Shown: piece after piece, positions 42,892 through 52,324 of the stretch | How the letters are laid out: every line of letters starts with the position of its first letter | How positions within the stretch are numbered: the stretch's first letter is position 1 | Source: Gammaproteobacteria bacterium | GTDB taxonomy: Bacteria > Pseudomonadota > Gammaproteobacteria > Arenicellales > CAJQKF01 | Reading direction: 5' to 3' | Assembly: GCA_030429665.1 (NCBI GenBank) | Contig: JAUIEZ010000002.1 | Coordinates: 1-64,000 of the forward strand | Length of the DNA: 64,000 nt | Translations under genes and position numbers: made by a program | Notes under the pieces: generated by a model | Seen by the model: only the letters and a program-made list of their open reading frames with translations | Told to the model about the DNA's origin: nothing | Databases searched by the model: none

Positions 42892-43335
42892 GTGAAAGAC
42901 ACCCTGAGGGCCGGCATCCGCTACGAGCACCGCTTCGTGGTGCCTTCGTCCAAGACCGTTCCGGCGCTGTATCCCGAGGCCGAAGAATTTCTCGCCATGC
43001 CCGAGGTGTTCGCCACGGGTTACCTTGTCGGTTTCCTGGAATGGGCTTGCGTCAAGGCGGTCAATCCCCACCTCGACTGGCCGGCCGAGCTGACGCTGGG
43101 CACGCACATCGACGTGAGCCACGAAGCGGCGACACCGCCGGGCATGGAAGTCACCGCCAGCGTCGAGCTCGTGGAGGTGAGCGGTCGCAAACTTTCCTTC
43201 CTCGTCGAGGCGCACGACGGCGTGGACATCATTTCGCGCGGACGGCACGAGCGCTTCGTCGTCGACCGCTCGCGCTTCGACACACGCGTCGGCGAGAAAC
43301 GGGCGAGCCACGGCACAGGCGGCGAGTCATCATGA
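42892..43335 (+). CDS. FlK-like hotdog-fold thioesterase
   Basis: A 147-aa hotdog-fold protein resembling fluoroacetyl-CoA thioesterase FlK. Residues that fit the FlK triad are the Thr in [16 protein letters not shown], the Glu in the same segment, and the His in [16 protein letters not shown]. Members hydrolyse small acyl-CoA esters, often as detoxification. The start is a GTG with no clear ribosome site. It overlaps the next gene by ATGA and leads a run of five small enzyme genes. Confidence 0.8.
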   Translation: MKDTLRAGIRYEHRFVVPSSKTVPALYPEAEEFLAMPEVFATGYLVGFLEWACVKAVNPHLDWPAELTLGTHIDVSHEAATPPGMEVTASVELVEVSGRKLSFLVEAHDGVDIISRGRHERFVVDRSRFDTRVGEKRASHGTGGESS

Positions 43336-43748
43336 AGTTGCTCGTCAACATCGACGTGGACGACCTCCCCCGCGCCATCGAGTTCTATACCGACGCGTTC
43401 GGCCTGTCCGTGGGCCGCCGATTCGCCGACTCGGGCGTCGAACTGACCGGCGCTGCCGTTCCGCTGTACCTTCTCGCCAAGGAAGCCGGGTCGCTGGCGG
43501 CGCCTACCACGACGCGACCGCGAGACTACGAGAGGCATTGGACGCCCGTGCACCTCGACTTCGTGGTCGACGACATCGATGCCGCGCTCTCCCGCGCGCT
43601 GCGAGCCGGCGCGGTGCTGGAGAAGCCGGTCAGCGACGCCGCCTACGGCCGCCTCGCGCTGCTCGCCGACCCGTTCGGCCACGGCCTGTGCCTGATCGAG
43701 TTCAGCGAGGCCGGCTACGATGCCATCGCCGACCCGGACGCACCGTGA
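43332..43748 (+). CDS. VOC-superfamily protein (glyoxalase-like)
   Basis: A 138-aa VOC protein with two beta-alpha-beta-beta-beta modules: [20 protein letters not shown] and [20 protein letters not shown], ending [14 protein letters not shown] with the typical metal-ligand Glu. The potential metal residues His and Glu of glyoxalase-type enzymes appear (VHLDF, LIEFS). It is translationally coupled to the thioesterase (ATGA) and to the acetyltransferase after it (GTGA). Substrate unknown; detoxification is a fair guess from the neighbours. Confidence 0.85.
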   Translation: MKLLVNIDVDDLPRAIEFYTDAFGLSVGRRFADSGVELTGAAVPLYLLAKEAGSLAAPTTTRPRDYERHWTPVHLDFVVDDIDAALSRALRAGAVLEKPVSDAAYGRLALLADPFGHGLCLIEFSEAGYDAIADPDAP

Positions 43749-44383
43749 ACGGTCCGTCGCCGAACGCCGTCCACCCGATGACCGGCTTCCCGCAGGTGTG
43801 CTTTATCCGCAACACCGTGGACAACCCGAACATCGAGATCGGTGAGTACACTTACTACGACGATCCCGACGGCGCCGAGGACTTCGAGCGCAACGTGCTC
43901 TATCATTATCCCTTCAGCGGCGACAAGCTCGTCATTGGTCGATTCTGCGCCATCGCGCGACAGGCGAAATTTTTGATGAACGGCGCCAATCACCGTCTCG
44001 ACGGATTCTCCACCTACCCGTTCGAAATCTTCGGCAATGGATGGGAAAGCGCGGCCGCCGCCGCGCCGGACTATCCCGACAAGGGCGACACCGTCGTGGG
44101 TAACGACGTGTGGATCGGCTACGACGCGCTGGTCATGCCGGGCGTCACCATCGGCAACGGCGCCATCGTCGCTGCCCGCTCGGTGGTGACCGGCGACGTG
44201 CCCGCCTACGCCGTGGTGGGCGGTAATCCGGCGCGAGTGATCCGCCGGCGATTCGGCGACGAAGCCATCGCGGCCCTGGAGGAGATCGCCTGGTGGCATT
44301 GGCCGGTCGAACAGGTGACCGCCAACCTGCGACACATCGTCGCGGCCGACATCGACGCGCTGCGCCGATGCTCGGCCCCGTGA
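43745..44383 (+). CDS. Vat-type xenobiotic O-acetyltransferase (left-handed beta-helix)
   Basis: A 212-aa hexapeptide-repeat acetyltransferase of the Vat/CatB group. It shows [40 protein letters not shown] with the catalytic His, GNGW in [10 protein letters not shown], then hexapeptide turns [20 protein letters not shown] and [20 protein letters not shown]. Family members acetylate streptogramin A or chloramphenicol; chromosomal copies in environmental bacteria often have unknown substrates, so resistance cannot be assumed. It starts at a GTG overlapping the previous stop (GTGA); an ATG at 43778 is the alternative. Confidence 0.88.
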   Translation: MNGPSPNAVHPMTGFPQVCFIRNTVDNPNIEIGEYTYYDDPDGAEDFERNVLYHYPFSGDKLVIGRFCAIARQAKFLMNGANHRLDGFSTYPFEIFGNGWESAAAAAPDYPDKGDTVVGNDVWIGYDALVMPGVTIGNGAIVAARSVVTGDVPAYAVVGGNPARVIRRRFGDEAIAALEEIAWWHWPVEQVTANLRHIVAADIDALRRCSAP

Positions 44384-44414
44384 CCCGCTCATCCACCCCC
44401 TACCGAACGGCGCC

Positions 44415-45032
44415 ATGAATCTCGAGTTCGAGTCCGAACGACTGTCGTACACGCCGCTGACGTCGGACGACCTGGATATCGCCCTCGCGCTGTTCACCGA
44501 CGAGGCGGTGACTCGCTACGTGTGCGACGTGCATACGCCGGCGCAGGTCAAGCAATCCATGGCCGACAGCGTCCGGCGTGGCGGCGACGGGTGTATCGGT
44601 ATCTGGTGCGTCCGCCGGCAGGACAACGGCGAGAAGATCGGCACGACGGTCATCCTCCCCATGCCCATCGAGCACATCGACACGGAGTGGGAACTGGTGG
44701 TGCCGGGACAGTGGCCGTCGGTGGACCTCGAGATCGGCTATCTGCTCAGGCGAAGCGCGTGGGGCAGGGGGTACGCGACGGAGATCGGGCATCGCATACT
44801 GCGATTCGCCTTCGAGGAAACGCCGCTCGAGGAGGTCGTCGCCGTGACCGATCCAGACAACCACGCGTCGAAACGCGTACTGACGAAAATCGGCATGCGC
44901 GCCGAGGGCACCCGCCGCGCGTACGCCAGCGATTGCTGCGCCTTTCGCCTGAACCGCGCGCAGTGGTTGTCGCAACGAAACCGCGGCGCCGGCGGAACCG
45001 ACCCCGGGGCGAATGCCAAACCCGGAGCCTGA
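44415..45032 (+). CDS. GNAT-family N-acetyltransferase (RimJ/RimL type)
   Basis: A 205-aa GNAT protein. The N-terminal LEFESERLSYTPLTSDDLDI matches the RimJ/RimL-like group, and the acetyl-CoA binding motif A is IGYLLRRSAWGRGYATEIG, followed by EEVVAVTDPDNHASKRVLTK and GMRAEG. It acetylates an amine on a protein or small molecule; which one is not evident. The last 20 residues are Gly/Ala-rich and probably disordered. It follows the Vat-type gene by 31 bp and precedes the last gene of the run by 8 bp. Confidence 0.9.
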   Translation: MNLEFESERLSYTPLTSDDLDIALALFTDEAVTRYVCDVHTPAQVKQSMADSVRRGGDGCIGIWCVRRQDNGEKIGTTVILPMPIEHIDTEWELVVPGQWPSVDLEIGYLLRRSAWGRGYATEIGHRILRFAFEETPLEEVVAVTDPDNHASKRVLTKIGMRAEGTRRAYASDCCAFRLNRAQWLSQRNRGAGGTDPGANAKPGA

Positions 45033-45040
45033 GAGAACCA

Positions 45041-45364
45041 ATGAAGCGAATTCACATTGCCCTCGGCGTCGCCGACATCGACGCGTCCGTGGCCGACTAC
45101 AGCCGCCGCCTGGATGCATCACCGGTATTGGTGATCCCCGGCGAGTACGCGCTCTGGCGCACCGAGTGCTTGAACCTGTCGATCCGCAAGGCGGCCGATG
45201 ACGGTTCGCCGCTTCGTCATTTGGGCATCGAGACGCCGGACGCCGAATCGTTTTCCGCCGACGTGGATTGCAACGGCATTACCTGGGAACGATTTTCCGC
45301 CTCGCAGCAGGCCGATGAAATCAGGGAGACCTGGCCAGGATTCGGTTATTCGCCGGATTCATGA
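45041..45364 (+). CDS. Small VOC-like protein
   Basis: A 107-aa protein with a VOC-like start (RIHIALGVADIDASVADYSRRL) and PLRHLGIETPDAESF in the second half. It is shorter than normal two-module VOC proteins, so it may act as a dimer of partial modules or be a degenerate copy. The ATG is 8 bp after the GNAT stop, so it ends the operon. Its stop overlaps the convergent histidine kinase gene by 6 bp. Confidence 0.7.
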   Translation: MKRIHIALGVADIDASVADYSRRLDASPVLVIPGEYALWRTECLNLSIRKAADDGSPLRHLGIETPDAESFSADVDCNGITWERFSASQQADEIRETWPGFGYSPDS

Positions 45365-48076
45365 CGACTCGGACGCGTGCGGGTGATTCTCGCCCGATCC
45401 GCCGCGCAAGGCAGCCGCGATCGCACTGGCAAGGGAATCCGATGCAGCGGGCTTGGATACGTAGACGATGGATGACTCGCGCGCCCGCAGCGCGTCCACC
45501 GAGTCGCTGTAGCCCGACGCCAGCACCGCCGGCAGATCCGGCCGCAGCGCGCGCACACGCTGAATCAGGTTCATCCCGGTTAACGCCGGCATGGTCTGGT
45601 CGGTGAGCAGCACGTCGAAGGCACGGGGATCGGAGACGAAGCGCTCGAGCGCCTCTTCGCTGGACGCGCATACCGTGCAATCGTAGCCGTAGCCAGCCAG
45701 CGCCTCGGCGGACAGTCGGGCCAACTCGGGCTCATCGTCGACGACGAGCACGCGCCGACCTTCGCCCGCGCCCGGTGCGTCGGCGCCCGGCGAATTTCCA
45801 TTCTGGAGCGCTGATTCCGCGACCGTCGCGGGCGGGAACAGCACGCGAAACACGGTCCCCCGGCCGGGGGCCGATTCCAGCACGACGTGGGCGTCGTGGC
45901 GCTGGATGATGCCCTGGACCACCGCCAGCCCCATGCCGACACCTTCGCCCACGTCCTTGGTGGTAAAGAAGGGCTCGAAGATGTGATCGATCACGGACGA
46001 ATCCATGCCCGACCCCGTGTCGGCAACGCTCAACTCCACCCAGTGTCCGTGCAACCGGCGATGACACGCGGCGCATTCGGCGTCGTCGATATGCGAGCTT
46101 TTCAGGTTCACCCGAATCGAACCGACGCCCCTCATGGCGTCGCGCGCGTTCAGGCACAGGTTCATGACGATCTGCTGCAGGCCTACGCTGTCGACGGAGA
46201 CGTCCGGCAAATTTTCCTCGTGGGCGAACGACATCGCGATGCTCGAGGGAATCACCGGACGCAACATGTCCACGTACCCGGCCACGAGCGGCGCGAGTTG
46301 CAGGTTCTGCGCCTTGACGACCTCGCTTCGGCTGTAGGTGAGCATTTGCGAAACCAGGTTACGCGCGCGCTCGGAAGCGGACATGACGGTATCGAGGTAG
46401 TTGGTCAGGCCGGGGTCGGCATTGTTACCGGATTTCTTCAGGGCCAGGGCCGTGTAGCCCATGATGATGCCGAGAATGTTGTTGAAATCGTGCGCGATGC
46501 CGCCGGTCAACTGGCCCAGTGCCTGCATCTTGTGGGACTGGCTCGCTTCGCGCTGCAGCCGCTCCCTTTCGCTCTCGGCCTGCTTGCGAGTCGTGATGTC
46601 GGCGAACATCGCGACGTACTCGACGGGCTCGCCGCTCGCGTCGCGTACCGCGGAGATGGTCTGCCAAGTGGGATAGACCTGTCCGTTCTTGCGGCGATTG
46701 TAGAGCTCTCCCTCCCAGTGACCGGTGGACAGGAGCTGCTGCCAAATCTGCTGGTAAAGGTCCTCGTCGTGGCGTTCGGACTTGAGCAGCGATGCCTTGC
46801 GGCCAATGGCTTCCTCGGGATCATATCCCGTTATCCGGGTGAACGCCGGGTTGACCAGCTTGATCACCCCGCGACGGTCGGTAATCAGGATGGCCTCGGA
46901 GCTGACGGAGAACACCACGGCCGACTCGCGCGCCATCTGGTTGGCGCGCTCGCGCTCCGCCAACCCTTCGAGGAAGCGGTTGAACAGGTTGGTCAGCTCG
47001 CCGATTTCGCCGGTGCCGCCGCCGGGCAGCGGTTGTACATCGTCGGCGCCCGCGTTCAGTCGCCTGAACGATTGAGCGATGCGGTCGGCCGGCGTCACCA
47101 CCGAACGCGAAAACCGCATCGAGATCACCGCCACGATCAGAACCGCGAGCGTCACCGCGATGATGGTGCGGTCACGAAGCTGCTCGAAGCCGGACAGTAT
47201 CGCGTCCCGCGGCGTCAGCGACAACAGGCTCCATCCGGCACGCTCCAGCGGCACCAGCACGCGGTACCAGATCCGGTCATCCACCTCAACCATGTGACCC
47301 GACGCGCCTCGCTCCATGACCCGGGAAAAGCTGCCGTCCGGCGCGGCCGTTCCTTCGGCCGTGCCGGCGGAATGGAAGATCACGCGGCCGTGCTGGTCAA
47401 GGAGCACGCGGCTGCTCGCCACACTGCGCTCGGCGCCCGCAAACTGTCCGGCGAGGTGGTCGAGACTGTAGTTGACCATGATCACGCCGGTTTCGATGCG
47501 TTCGAGGTTCTCGCGGTCGACGTCGTAGAGGATCTTGATCGCGGGAAGCACGCGCTGGGTGCCGGAGCGGTGGTTGATGTTCTGCTCGACACCCGGCCAG
47601 AAGATGCGCGCGCCGCTCTCGCGCGCCTGCTGGATGAGCGGCGCCGCGTGCTCGGCGAACCCGGGGTCGAAATCCAGCGTGTCGCCGACGCGAAAGTGCG
47701 TTCCCCGGCGGCCGAACAGATGGATGGAGACGATGCCGCGAACGTTGAGGTAGCCGTTGAGTATGCTGCCGACGCGCGCCTCGGTGGCGAGTTGGCGAAA
47801 CGCGGTGACGGATTCGAACGGCTGGTCGAGTTCGGTACGAATCAACTCGACACCGGAAATGTTGTCGATCAGGCTTTCGACTTGTTCCTGTATGAGGATG
47901 ATGTGCTGTCGTTCGGCCTCCAGGAGGTTGCGCTGGTCGATCAGGGCCCGCCGTACGAAGGAGTCCGAAAGGGAGAAATACGTCGAGACTGCGACGAGCA
48001 GCAGCGGCACGACGCCCACCAGGGCCAGGTAGACGAAAACCTGCCGTGTCAGGCTCCAGTTTCTGAAGGCGTGCAT
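45359..48076 (-). CDS. Hybrid sensor histidine kinase (periplasmic sensor, HAMP, PAS, HisKA, HATPase, receiver)
   Basis: A 905-aa membrane hybrid kinase. TM1 is at about 13-33 (VFVYLALVGVVPLLLVAV), then a periplasmic sensor of about 270 residues, TM2 at about 305-325 (TIIAVTLAVLIVAVISM), HAMP, a PAS domain (SSEAILITDRRGVIKLVNPA to ITTRKQAE), HisKA with the phospho-His in LTGGIAHDFNNILG, HATPase with NLCLNARDAM and VADTGSGMD, and a C-terminal receiver with VLVVDDEPE and phospho-Asp in LLTDQTMPAL. A CAACH motif sits inside the ATPase domain. Final output needs another protein; none is adjacent. The upstream binding-protein gene, 40 bp away, is a likely ligand-sensing partner. Confidence 0.93.
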   Translation of the reverse strand: MHAFRNWSLTRQVFVYLALVGVVPLLLVAVSTYFSLSDSFVRRALIDQRNLLEAERQHIILIQEQVESLIDNISGVELIRTELDQPFESVTAFRQLATEARVGSILNGYLNVRGIVSIHLFGRRGTHFRVGDTLDFDPGFAEHAAPLIQQARESGARIFWPGVEQNINHRSGTQRVLPAIKILYDVDRENLERIETGVIMVNYSLDHLAGQFAGAERSVASSRVLLDQHGRVIFHSAGTAEGTAAPDGSFSRVMERGASGHMVEVDDRIWYRVLVPLERAGWSLLSLTPRDAILSGFEQLRDRTIIAVTLAVLIVAVISMRFSRSVVTPADRIAQSFRRLNAGADDVQPLPGGGTGEIGELTNLFNRFLEGLAERERANQMARESAVVFSVSSEAILITDRRGVIKLVNPAFTRITGYDPEEAIGRKASLLKSERHDEDLYQQIWQQLLSTGHWEGELYNRRKNGQVYPTWQTISAVRDASGEPVEYVAMFADITTRKQAESERERLQREASQSHKMQALGQLTGGIAHDFNNILGIIMGYTALALKKSGNNADPGLTNYLDTVMSASERARNLVSQMLTYSRSEVVKAQNLQLAPLVAGYVDMLRPVIPSSIAMSFAHEENLPDVSVDSVGLQQIVMNLCLNARDAMRGVGSIRVNLKSSHIDDAECAACHRRLHGHWVELSVADTGSGMDSSVIDHIFEPFFTTKDVGEGVGMGLAVVQGIIQRHDAHVVLESAPGRGTVFRVLFPPATVAESALQNGNSPGADAPGAGEGRRVLVVDDEPELARLSAEALAGYGYDCTVCASSEEALERFVSDPRAFDVLLTDQTMPALTGMNLIQRVRALRPDLPAVLASGYSDSVDALRARESSIVYVSKPAASDSLASAIAAALRGGSGENHPHASESS

Positions 48077-48116
48077 GATCCGGTGATTGGCGGCTCGATC
48101 AGCGACGGCACAACCG

Positions 48117-49079
48117 TCAATCGTCGAGATTCTCCGCGGTCACGAGCCGGGTGTCGACCAGTGTCTCGGCGGGCAACGTCTCGCCGCGCAGCGCCCGCAC
48201 GGCGTATTCGACGCCCAGATAGCCCTGCCGGCCGGCGCGCTGGTCGACCGTCGCCTGCAGCGGGCCCTCGCCGATCGCCTCACGCGCCTGGACCAGCGCG
48301 TCGAATCCCGCCACCAGGATGTCGTCCCTGCCCGCCTCCTCGATGGCGTTGATGGCACCGAGCGCCATCATGTCGTTGGCTGCGAACAACAGCGTCACGT
48401 CGGGATGTTGTTCGAGCCAGCGTTTCATGAGTTCGTACCCCTCCTCGATTTTCCAGTTGGCGCTCTGCATGTCGACAACCGATATGTCCGGCATGTCCGC
48501 GAACGCGTCCAGCGCGCCCTGCTTGCGATGCTCGGCATTGATGGCGCCGCGAATGCCCTCCATGACCAGCGCCTTGGCCGGACCGTTCGTCTTGGCGGCG
48601 ATGTAGGCGGCGCTCGAGCGCGCGCCGAGCCGGTTGTCCACGCTGATGAACGGAACGCCTTCGAGCCCGACGCTGGCGGAAAACTCCGGGTCGAGCCGAT
48701 TGTCGATGTTGATCACGACGATTCCCGCGTCGCGAGCCGACTTGAGCACCGGCACCAGCGCGACGGAGTCGCCCGGCGCGATGACGATGGCATCGACACC
48801 CTGCCGGACGAGGTCCTCGACGATGCCGATCTGTTGCTCGGTCTTGACCAGGAGTTCAATGCCCAACTCGTCCTCGGCGCGGCGAGCGCCGCGTTCCATG
48901 TCGACAAAGAAGGGATTGGTCAGGGTCTTCATGACCAATGCCACGGTCAGCTCGTCGGCGGGGCCGGGATCGCTTACGACCGCCTCCGGCGAACCCTGAT
49001 CGCACGCCGTCGCCAGAACGGCGGCCGCCAGCCACGCGGCCTGGCGACGGAGAAAGCGCGAGAAGTTGTAAACGTTCAT
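48117..49079 (-). CDS. Periplasmic sugar-binding-like protein (possible sensor partner)
   Basis: The product is 320 aa with a lipoprotein-like signal (WLAAAVLATAC) and the type 1 periplasmic-binding fold of the ribose/LacI class: LTVALVMKTLTNPFFVDMER, VRQGVDAIVIAPGDSVALVP, FISVDNRLGARSSAAYIA, ALVMEGIRGAINAEHRKQG and LLFAANDMMALGAINAIEEA. No ABC permease or ATPase genes are near. It lies 40 bp before the histidine kinase gene, like LuxP/LuxQ or TorT/TorS pairs, so it probably presents a ligand to that kinase. The ATG at 49079 opens the signal peptide. Confidence 0.87.
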   Translation of the reverse strand: MNVYNFSRFLRRQAAWLAAAVLATACDQGSPEAVVSDPGPADELTVALVMKTLTNPFFVDMERGARRAEDELGIELLVKTEQQIGIVEDLVRQGVDAIVIAPGDSVALVPVLKSARDAGIVVINIDNRLDPEFSASVGLEGVPFISVDNRLGARSSAAYIAAKTNGPAKALVMEGIRGAINAEHRKQGALDAFADMPDISVVDMQSANWKIEEGYELMKRWLEQHPDVTLLFAANDMMALGAINAIEEAGRDDILVAGFDALVQAREAIGEGPLQATVDQRAGRQGYLGVEYAVRALRGETLPAETLVDTRLVTAENLDD

Positions 49080-49181
49080 GCGGCGGCACCATGAGCGGGA
49101 AAATGGTCGTTCCCGCCCAATTGTGTCGGCAGTCGCGTCAAAAACTGAAGCCGCGACCTCCACTCGCGTTCCGCGGCCCGT

Positions 49182-50915
49182 CTAGGCGGTGCACTCGGTA
49201 AAGATCAGCGCCCGGCATTTCGCGCAGATGTCGCGGTCGAGGCGCTTGTAGATCGAACTGATGGCGTCCTCCTTGGCGTCGAAGAAGCGATCGGGACCGA
49301 TCTTGCGAACGAAAAACGACTTGGCGGCGAACTCGTAGACGCTGGGCTTCAGGCCCGCGAAATACAATCCGCCGCCCTTCTGCTTGAGCTGGTTGTTCTC
49401 GTTGATCAGCATCTCGGCCCCGGCGAGGTCGATGAAGTTGATCGCAGAGGAAATAATGAGGATGTGATAGATGCGCTCGTTGTCGGCGATCGATCGCAGT
49501 CGTTGCTGGATATGATTGACCGAGCCGAAATACACGGACATGTCGATGCGGATCATCTTCAGCTGCGGGCACTGCTTGAGCGGCTTGGACTGGATGTTGA
49601 CGAACTTTCGCGTGCCCTTTTCCTCGTCGACTTCGATGGAAAGCGTGGGAATCGACGGCGTGGACGTCTTCGCCAGGAAGAATACCAGTGACAGCAATAC
49701 GCCGATGTAGATGGCGAATTCGAGTTCGAGAAACAGCGTGGCAAGGAACGTCGTCACGAGAATCGTCGACTCGGAGCGACTGAAGCTCAGTATGTTGCGG
49801 ATGTGGTGAAAGTCGATCAGGTTCCAGGCCACCAGCAGGATGACGCCCCCCATCGCCGCCACCGGCAGGTACGCGGTGAGCGGCGCCACCACCAGCACGA
49901 TCACCATGAGCATCAGCGCGGCGAAGATGGCAGACAGGGGGGTTCGCGCGCCGGCGGCGTAGTTGATTCCGGAACGGGTGAACGATCCCGAACCGGCGTA
50001 CGAGGAGAACATGCTGCCGACGACATTGGACAGGCCCTGGCCGATGAACTCCTGGTTGGAATCGATCCGCTGGTTCGAGCGCGTCGCCACCGCCCGGCTG
50101 ATGGAAACCGCCTCGATCAACCCCAGCAGCGCCACCGCGAACGCCTCCGGGGCGAGGGTGCGCAACGTGGCGAGGGAGAATTCCGGTACCGCGAAAGGCG
50201 GCAAGCGGGCGGGTATCTCGCCCACCAGCTCGATGTCGGTGGTGAAAAAGCCAAGCCCCAGCGCGGCCAGGCTGCCGACCACCATGCCGATGAGCAGGTT
50301 GGGGAGCCTGGGCAGAAAGCGTCTAACGAGCAGCGCGGTGAGCAGGGTAATCAGCGCGACCGCGAACAGGTAGGGGTCGATGCTGCGCCAGCCGACGCCG
50401 ATGTCGTACCAGGTATGGATGAAGGACTCGCCCTTGGGAATATCCACGCCAAGAATGTGTTTCATCTGGCTGGTGGCGATGAGAATGGCGGCGCCGGCCG
50501 TGAAACCGATGACCACGGTGTGCGAGACGAAGTTGACCAGGGCGCCCAGTCGCGCGAGGCCGAACGCGAGCTGGTAGATGCCCGCGATCAAGGTCATGGT
50601 CAGCGCCAGCGACACGAACTCGGGCGAACCGGGATCGGCGTATCGGCTGATGGCCGCGAACACCACGATCGATATCGCCGTCGTCGGCCCCGATACGAGG
50701 TGGTACGACGACCCGAAAAGTGCCGCGACGATCGGCGTGACCATGGCGGTATAGAGTCCATATTCCGGCGGCATGCCGGCGATGGCCGCGAAGGCGACGC
50801 CCTGGGGCAGCACGATGACCGCGCCGGTCAGCCCGGCAAAGAAATCGTCCTTGATCGACTGTCGGGAGATGAACCGGGTCCAAGCCAGGAACGGTAACAG
50901 GGATGTCAGCTTCAT
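49182..50915 (-). CDS. SulP-family anion transporter with STAS domain
   Basis: A 577-aa membrane protein with the SulP core (VLPQGVAFAAIAGMPPEYGL near residue 40, SSYHLVSGPTTAISIVVFAA) and a C-terminal cytoplasmic STAS domain (about 445-560; MIRIDMSVYFGSVNHIQQRL, LIISSAINFIDLAGAEML). A tail with CAKCRALIF adds a Cys pair. SulP proteins carry sulfate, bicarbonate or dicarboxylates; the ion is not decided by sequence. If sulfate, it would also be a chromate entry route. The minus-strand neighbours are the binding protein and kinase downstream (102 bp). Confidence 0.93.
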   Translation of the reverse strand: MKLTSLLPFLAWTRFISRQSIKDDFFAGLTGAVIVLPQGVAFAAIAGMPPEYGLYTAMVTPIVAALFGSSYHLVSGPTTAISIVVFAAISRYADPGSPEFVSLALTMTLIAGIYQLAFGLARLGALVNFVSHTVVIGFTAGAAILIATSQMKHILGVDIPKGESFIHTWYDIGVGWRSIDPYLFAVALITLLTALLVRRFLPRLPNLLIGMVVGSLAALGLGFFTTDIELVGEIPARLPPFAVPEFSLATLRTLAPEAFAVALLGLIEAVSISRAVATRSNQRIDSNQEFIGQGLSNVVGSMFSSYAGSGSFTRSGINYAAGARTPLSAIFAALMLMVIVLVVAPLTAYLPVAAMGGVILLVAWNLIDFHHIRNILSFSRSESTILVTTFLATLFLELEFAIYIGVLLSLVFFLAKTSTPSIPTLSIEVDEEKGTRKFVNIQSKPLKQCPQLKMIRIDMSVYFGSVNHIQQRLRSIADNERIYHILIISSAINFIDLAGAEMLINENNQLKQKGGGLYFAGLKPSVYEFAAKSFFVRKIGPDRFFDAKEDAISSIYKRLDRDICAKCRALIFTECTA

Positions 50916-51064
50916 GTAGATTCGGATCGCACCTCCGCTCGAGTCATCATAGTCGTCATAAGCCTAGCGCGGGCCCGGCGCGACGCCATCGCCGACTGCC
51001 GCCGCGACCTTCCCGCCCGGCCGCTCGAATCGGCCCGGGGGAACGAATCGCGCGACGCTCGCCA

Positions 51065-52324
51065 CTAGATTTCGAACGCGGCGTCGAGCTTCTTCGCCAC
51101 CGGCGTATTCTTCAGCGTCACGTAGCGGGGCAGCCCGCCACGATAGGGTGGGTAGTCCTCGCCGCGAATGAGCGGTTCGAGGTACGCACGGCAGCTGGGC
51201 GTGATGCCGAAACCGTCGCGCGAGATGAATTTCTTCGGCATCTTCTTCTCGACGTTGGCAACCCGCGCGAGCTTTGCCTCGGTAATTTTCCATCGGTAGG
51301 GCGAGTTCGACGTGCGCGTAATGGCGGGCATCACCGCGTTCTTGCCCGCGAGCGCCATATCCACCGCCGCCTTGCCCACGGCATAGGCCTGGTCGACGTC
51401 GGTCCTGGAGGCGACGTGGCGCGCCGCGCGCTGCAGGTAATCGGCCACGGCCCAATGATACTTGTAGCCGAGCGAGTCCTTGACCAGGTTGGCGATCACC
51501 GGCGCGACGCCGCCGAGCTGGCTGTGCCCGAAGGCGTCGCGTGTGCCCGCCTCGGCGAGGAAGGCGCCGTCGGCGTTGCGAAGCCCCTCCGAGACCACGA
51601 TGGATACGTAGCCGAATTTCTCGACCTTCTTGCGCACCTCGGCCAGGAACCGGTCCTCGTCGAAGACGACTTCCGGGAACAGGATGAGGATCGGCAGCGG
51701 GTTTTCCCTGGTCGATGCCAACGCGCCGGCGGCCGCTATCCAGCCCGCGTGGCGACCCATCACCTCGATGACGAAAACCTTGGTCGAGGTTTTCGCCATG
51801 GAGGCGACGTCGAAGCTCGCTTCCATGGTCGAGACCGCGATGTACTTGGCCACCGAGCCGAAACCCGGGCAGTTGTCGGTGACGGGCAGGTCGTTGTCGA
51901 CCGTCTTGGGCACGTGGATGGCCTGGATCGGGTAACCCATCGTGCGGGAGATCTGCGACACCTTCAGGCAGGTATCGGCGGAATCCCCGCCGCCGTTATA
52001 AAAGAAGTAACCGATGTCGTGGGCCCGGAACACGTCGATCAGCCGTTCATACTGCGCGCGGCTTTCCTCAATGCTCTTTAGCTTGTAGCGGCATGACCCG
52101 AACGCGCCCGACGGCGTGTGTCGCAGCGCGGCGATGGCCGACCTGGTTTCCTTCGATGTATCGATCAAATCTTCCGTAAGAGCGCCGATAATGCCGTTTC
52201 TGCCCGCGTAAACCTTGCCGATTCGATCTCGGTGCGCGCGCGCGGTCTCTATGACGCCGCAGGCGCTCGCGTTGATGACGGCGGTCACGCCGCCGGATTG
52301 GGCGTAAAAGGCGTTCTTTTTCAT
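51065..52324 (-). CDS. pfp: Pyrophosphate-dependent 6-phosphofructokinase
   Basis: A 419-aa phosphofructokinase. It starts MKKNAFYAQSGGVTAVINAS and has YNGGGDSADT, where the Asp in place of the ATP-enzyme Gly favours pyrophosphate. Other signatures are PKTVDNDLPVTDNCPGFGS, the family hallmark MGRHAGWIAAAGALAS and the substrate segment VSEGLRNADGAF. It phosphorylates fructose 6-phosphate with PPi, reversibly. The ATG at 52324 gives the normal length. It is common in methanotrophs and other autotrophic or C1-using gammaproteobacteria. No glycolytic neighbours are present. Confidence 0.92.
   Translation of the reverse strand: MKKNAFYAQSGGVTAVINASACGVIETARAHRDRIGKVYAGRNGIIGALTEDLIDTSKETRSAIAALRHTPSGAFGSCRYKLKSIEESRAQYERLIDVFRAHDIGYFFYNGGGDSADTCLKVSQISRTMGYPIQAIHVPKTVDNDLPVTDNCPGFGSVAKYIAVSTMEASFDVASMAKTSTKVFVIEVMGRHAGWIAAAGALASTRENPLPILILFPEVVFDEDRFLAEVRKKVEKFGYVSIVVSEGLRNADGAFLAEAGTRDAFGHSQLGGVAPVIANLVKDSLGYKYHWAVADYLQRAARHVASRTDVDQAYAVGKAAVDMALAGKNAVMPAITRTSNSPYRWKITEAKLARVANVEKKMPKKFISRDGFGITPSCRAYLEPLIRGEDYPPYRGGLPRYVTLKNTPVAKKLDAAFEI

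Noticed and set aside
43745..44383. Calling the Vat-type acetyltransferase an antibiotic resistance gene
   Set aside because: Family membership is clear but environmental homologues have unknown substrates, and there are no mobile-element signs around it.
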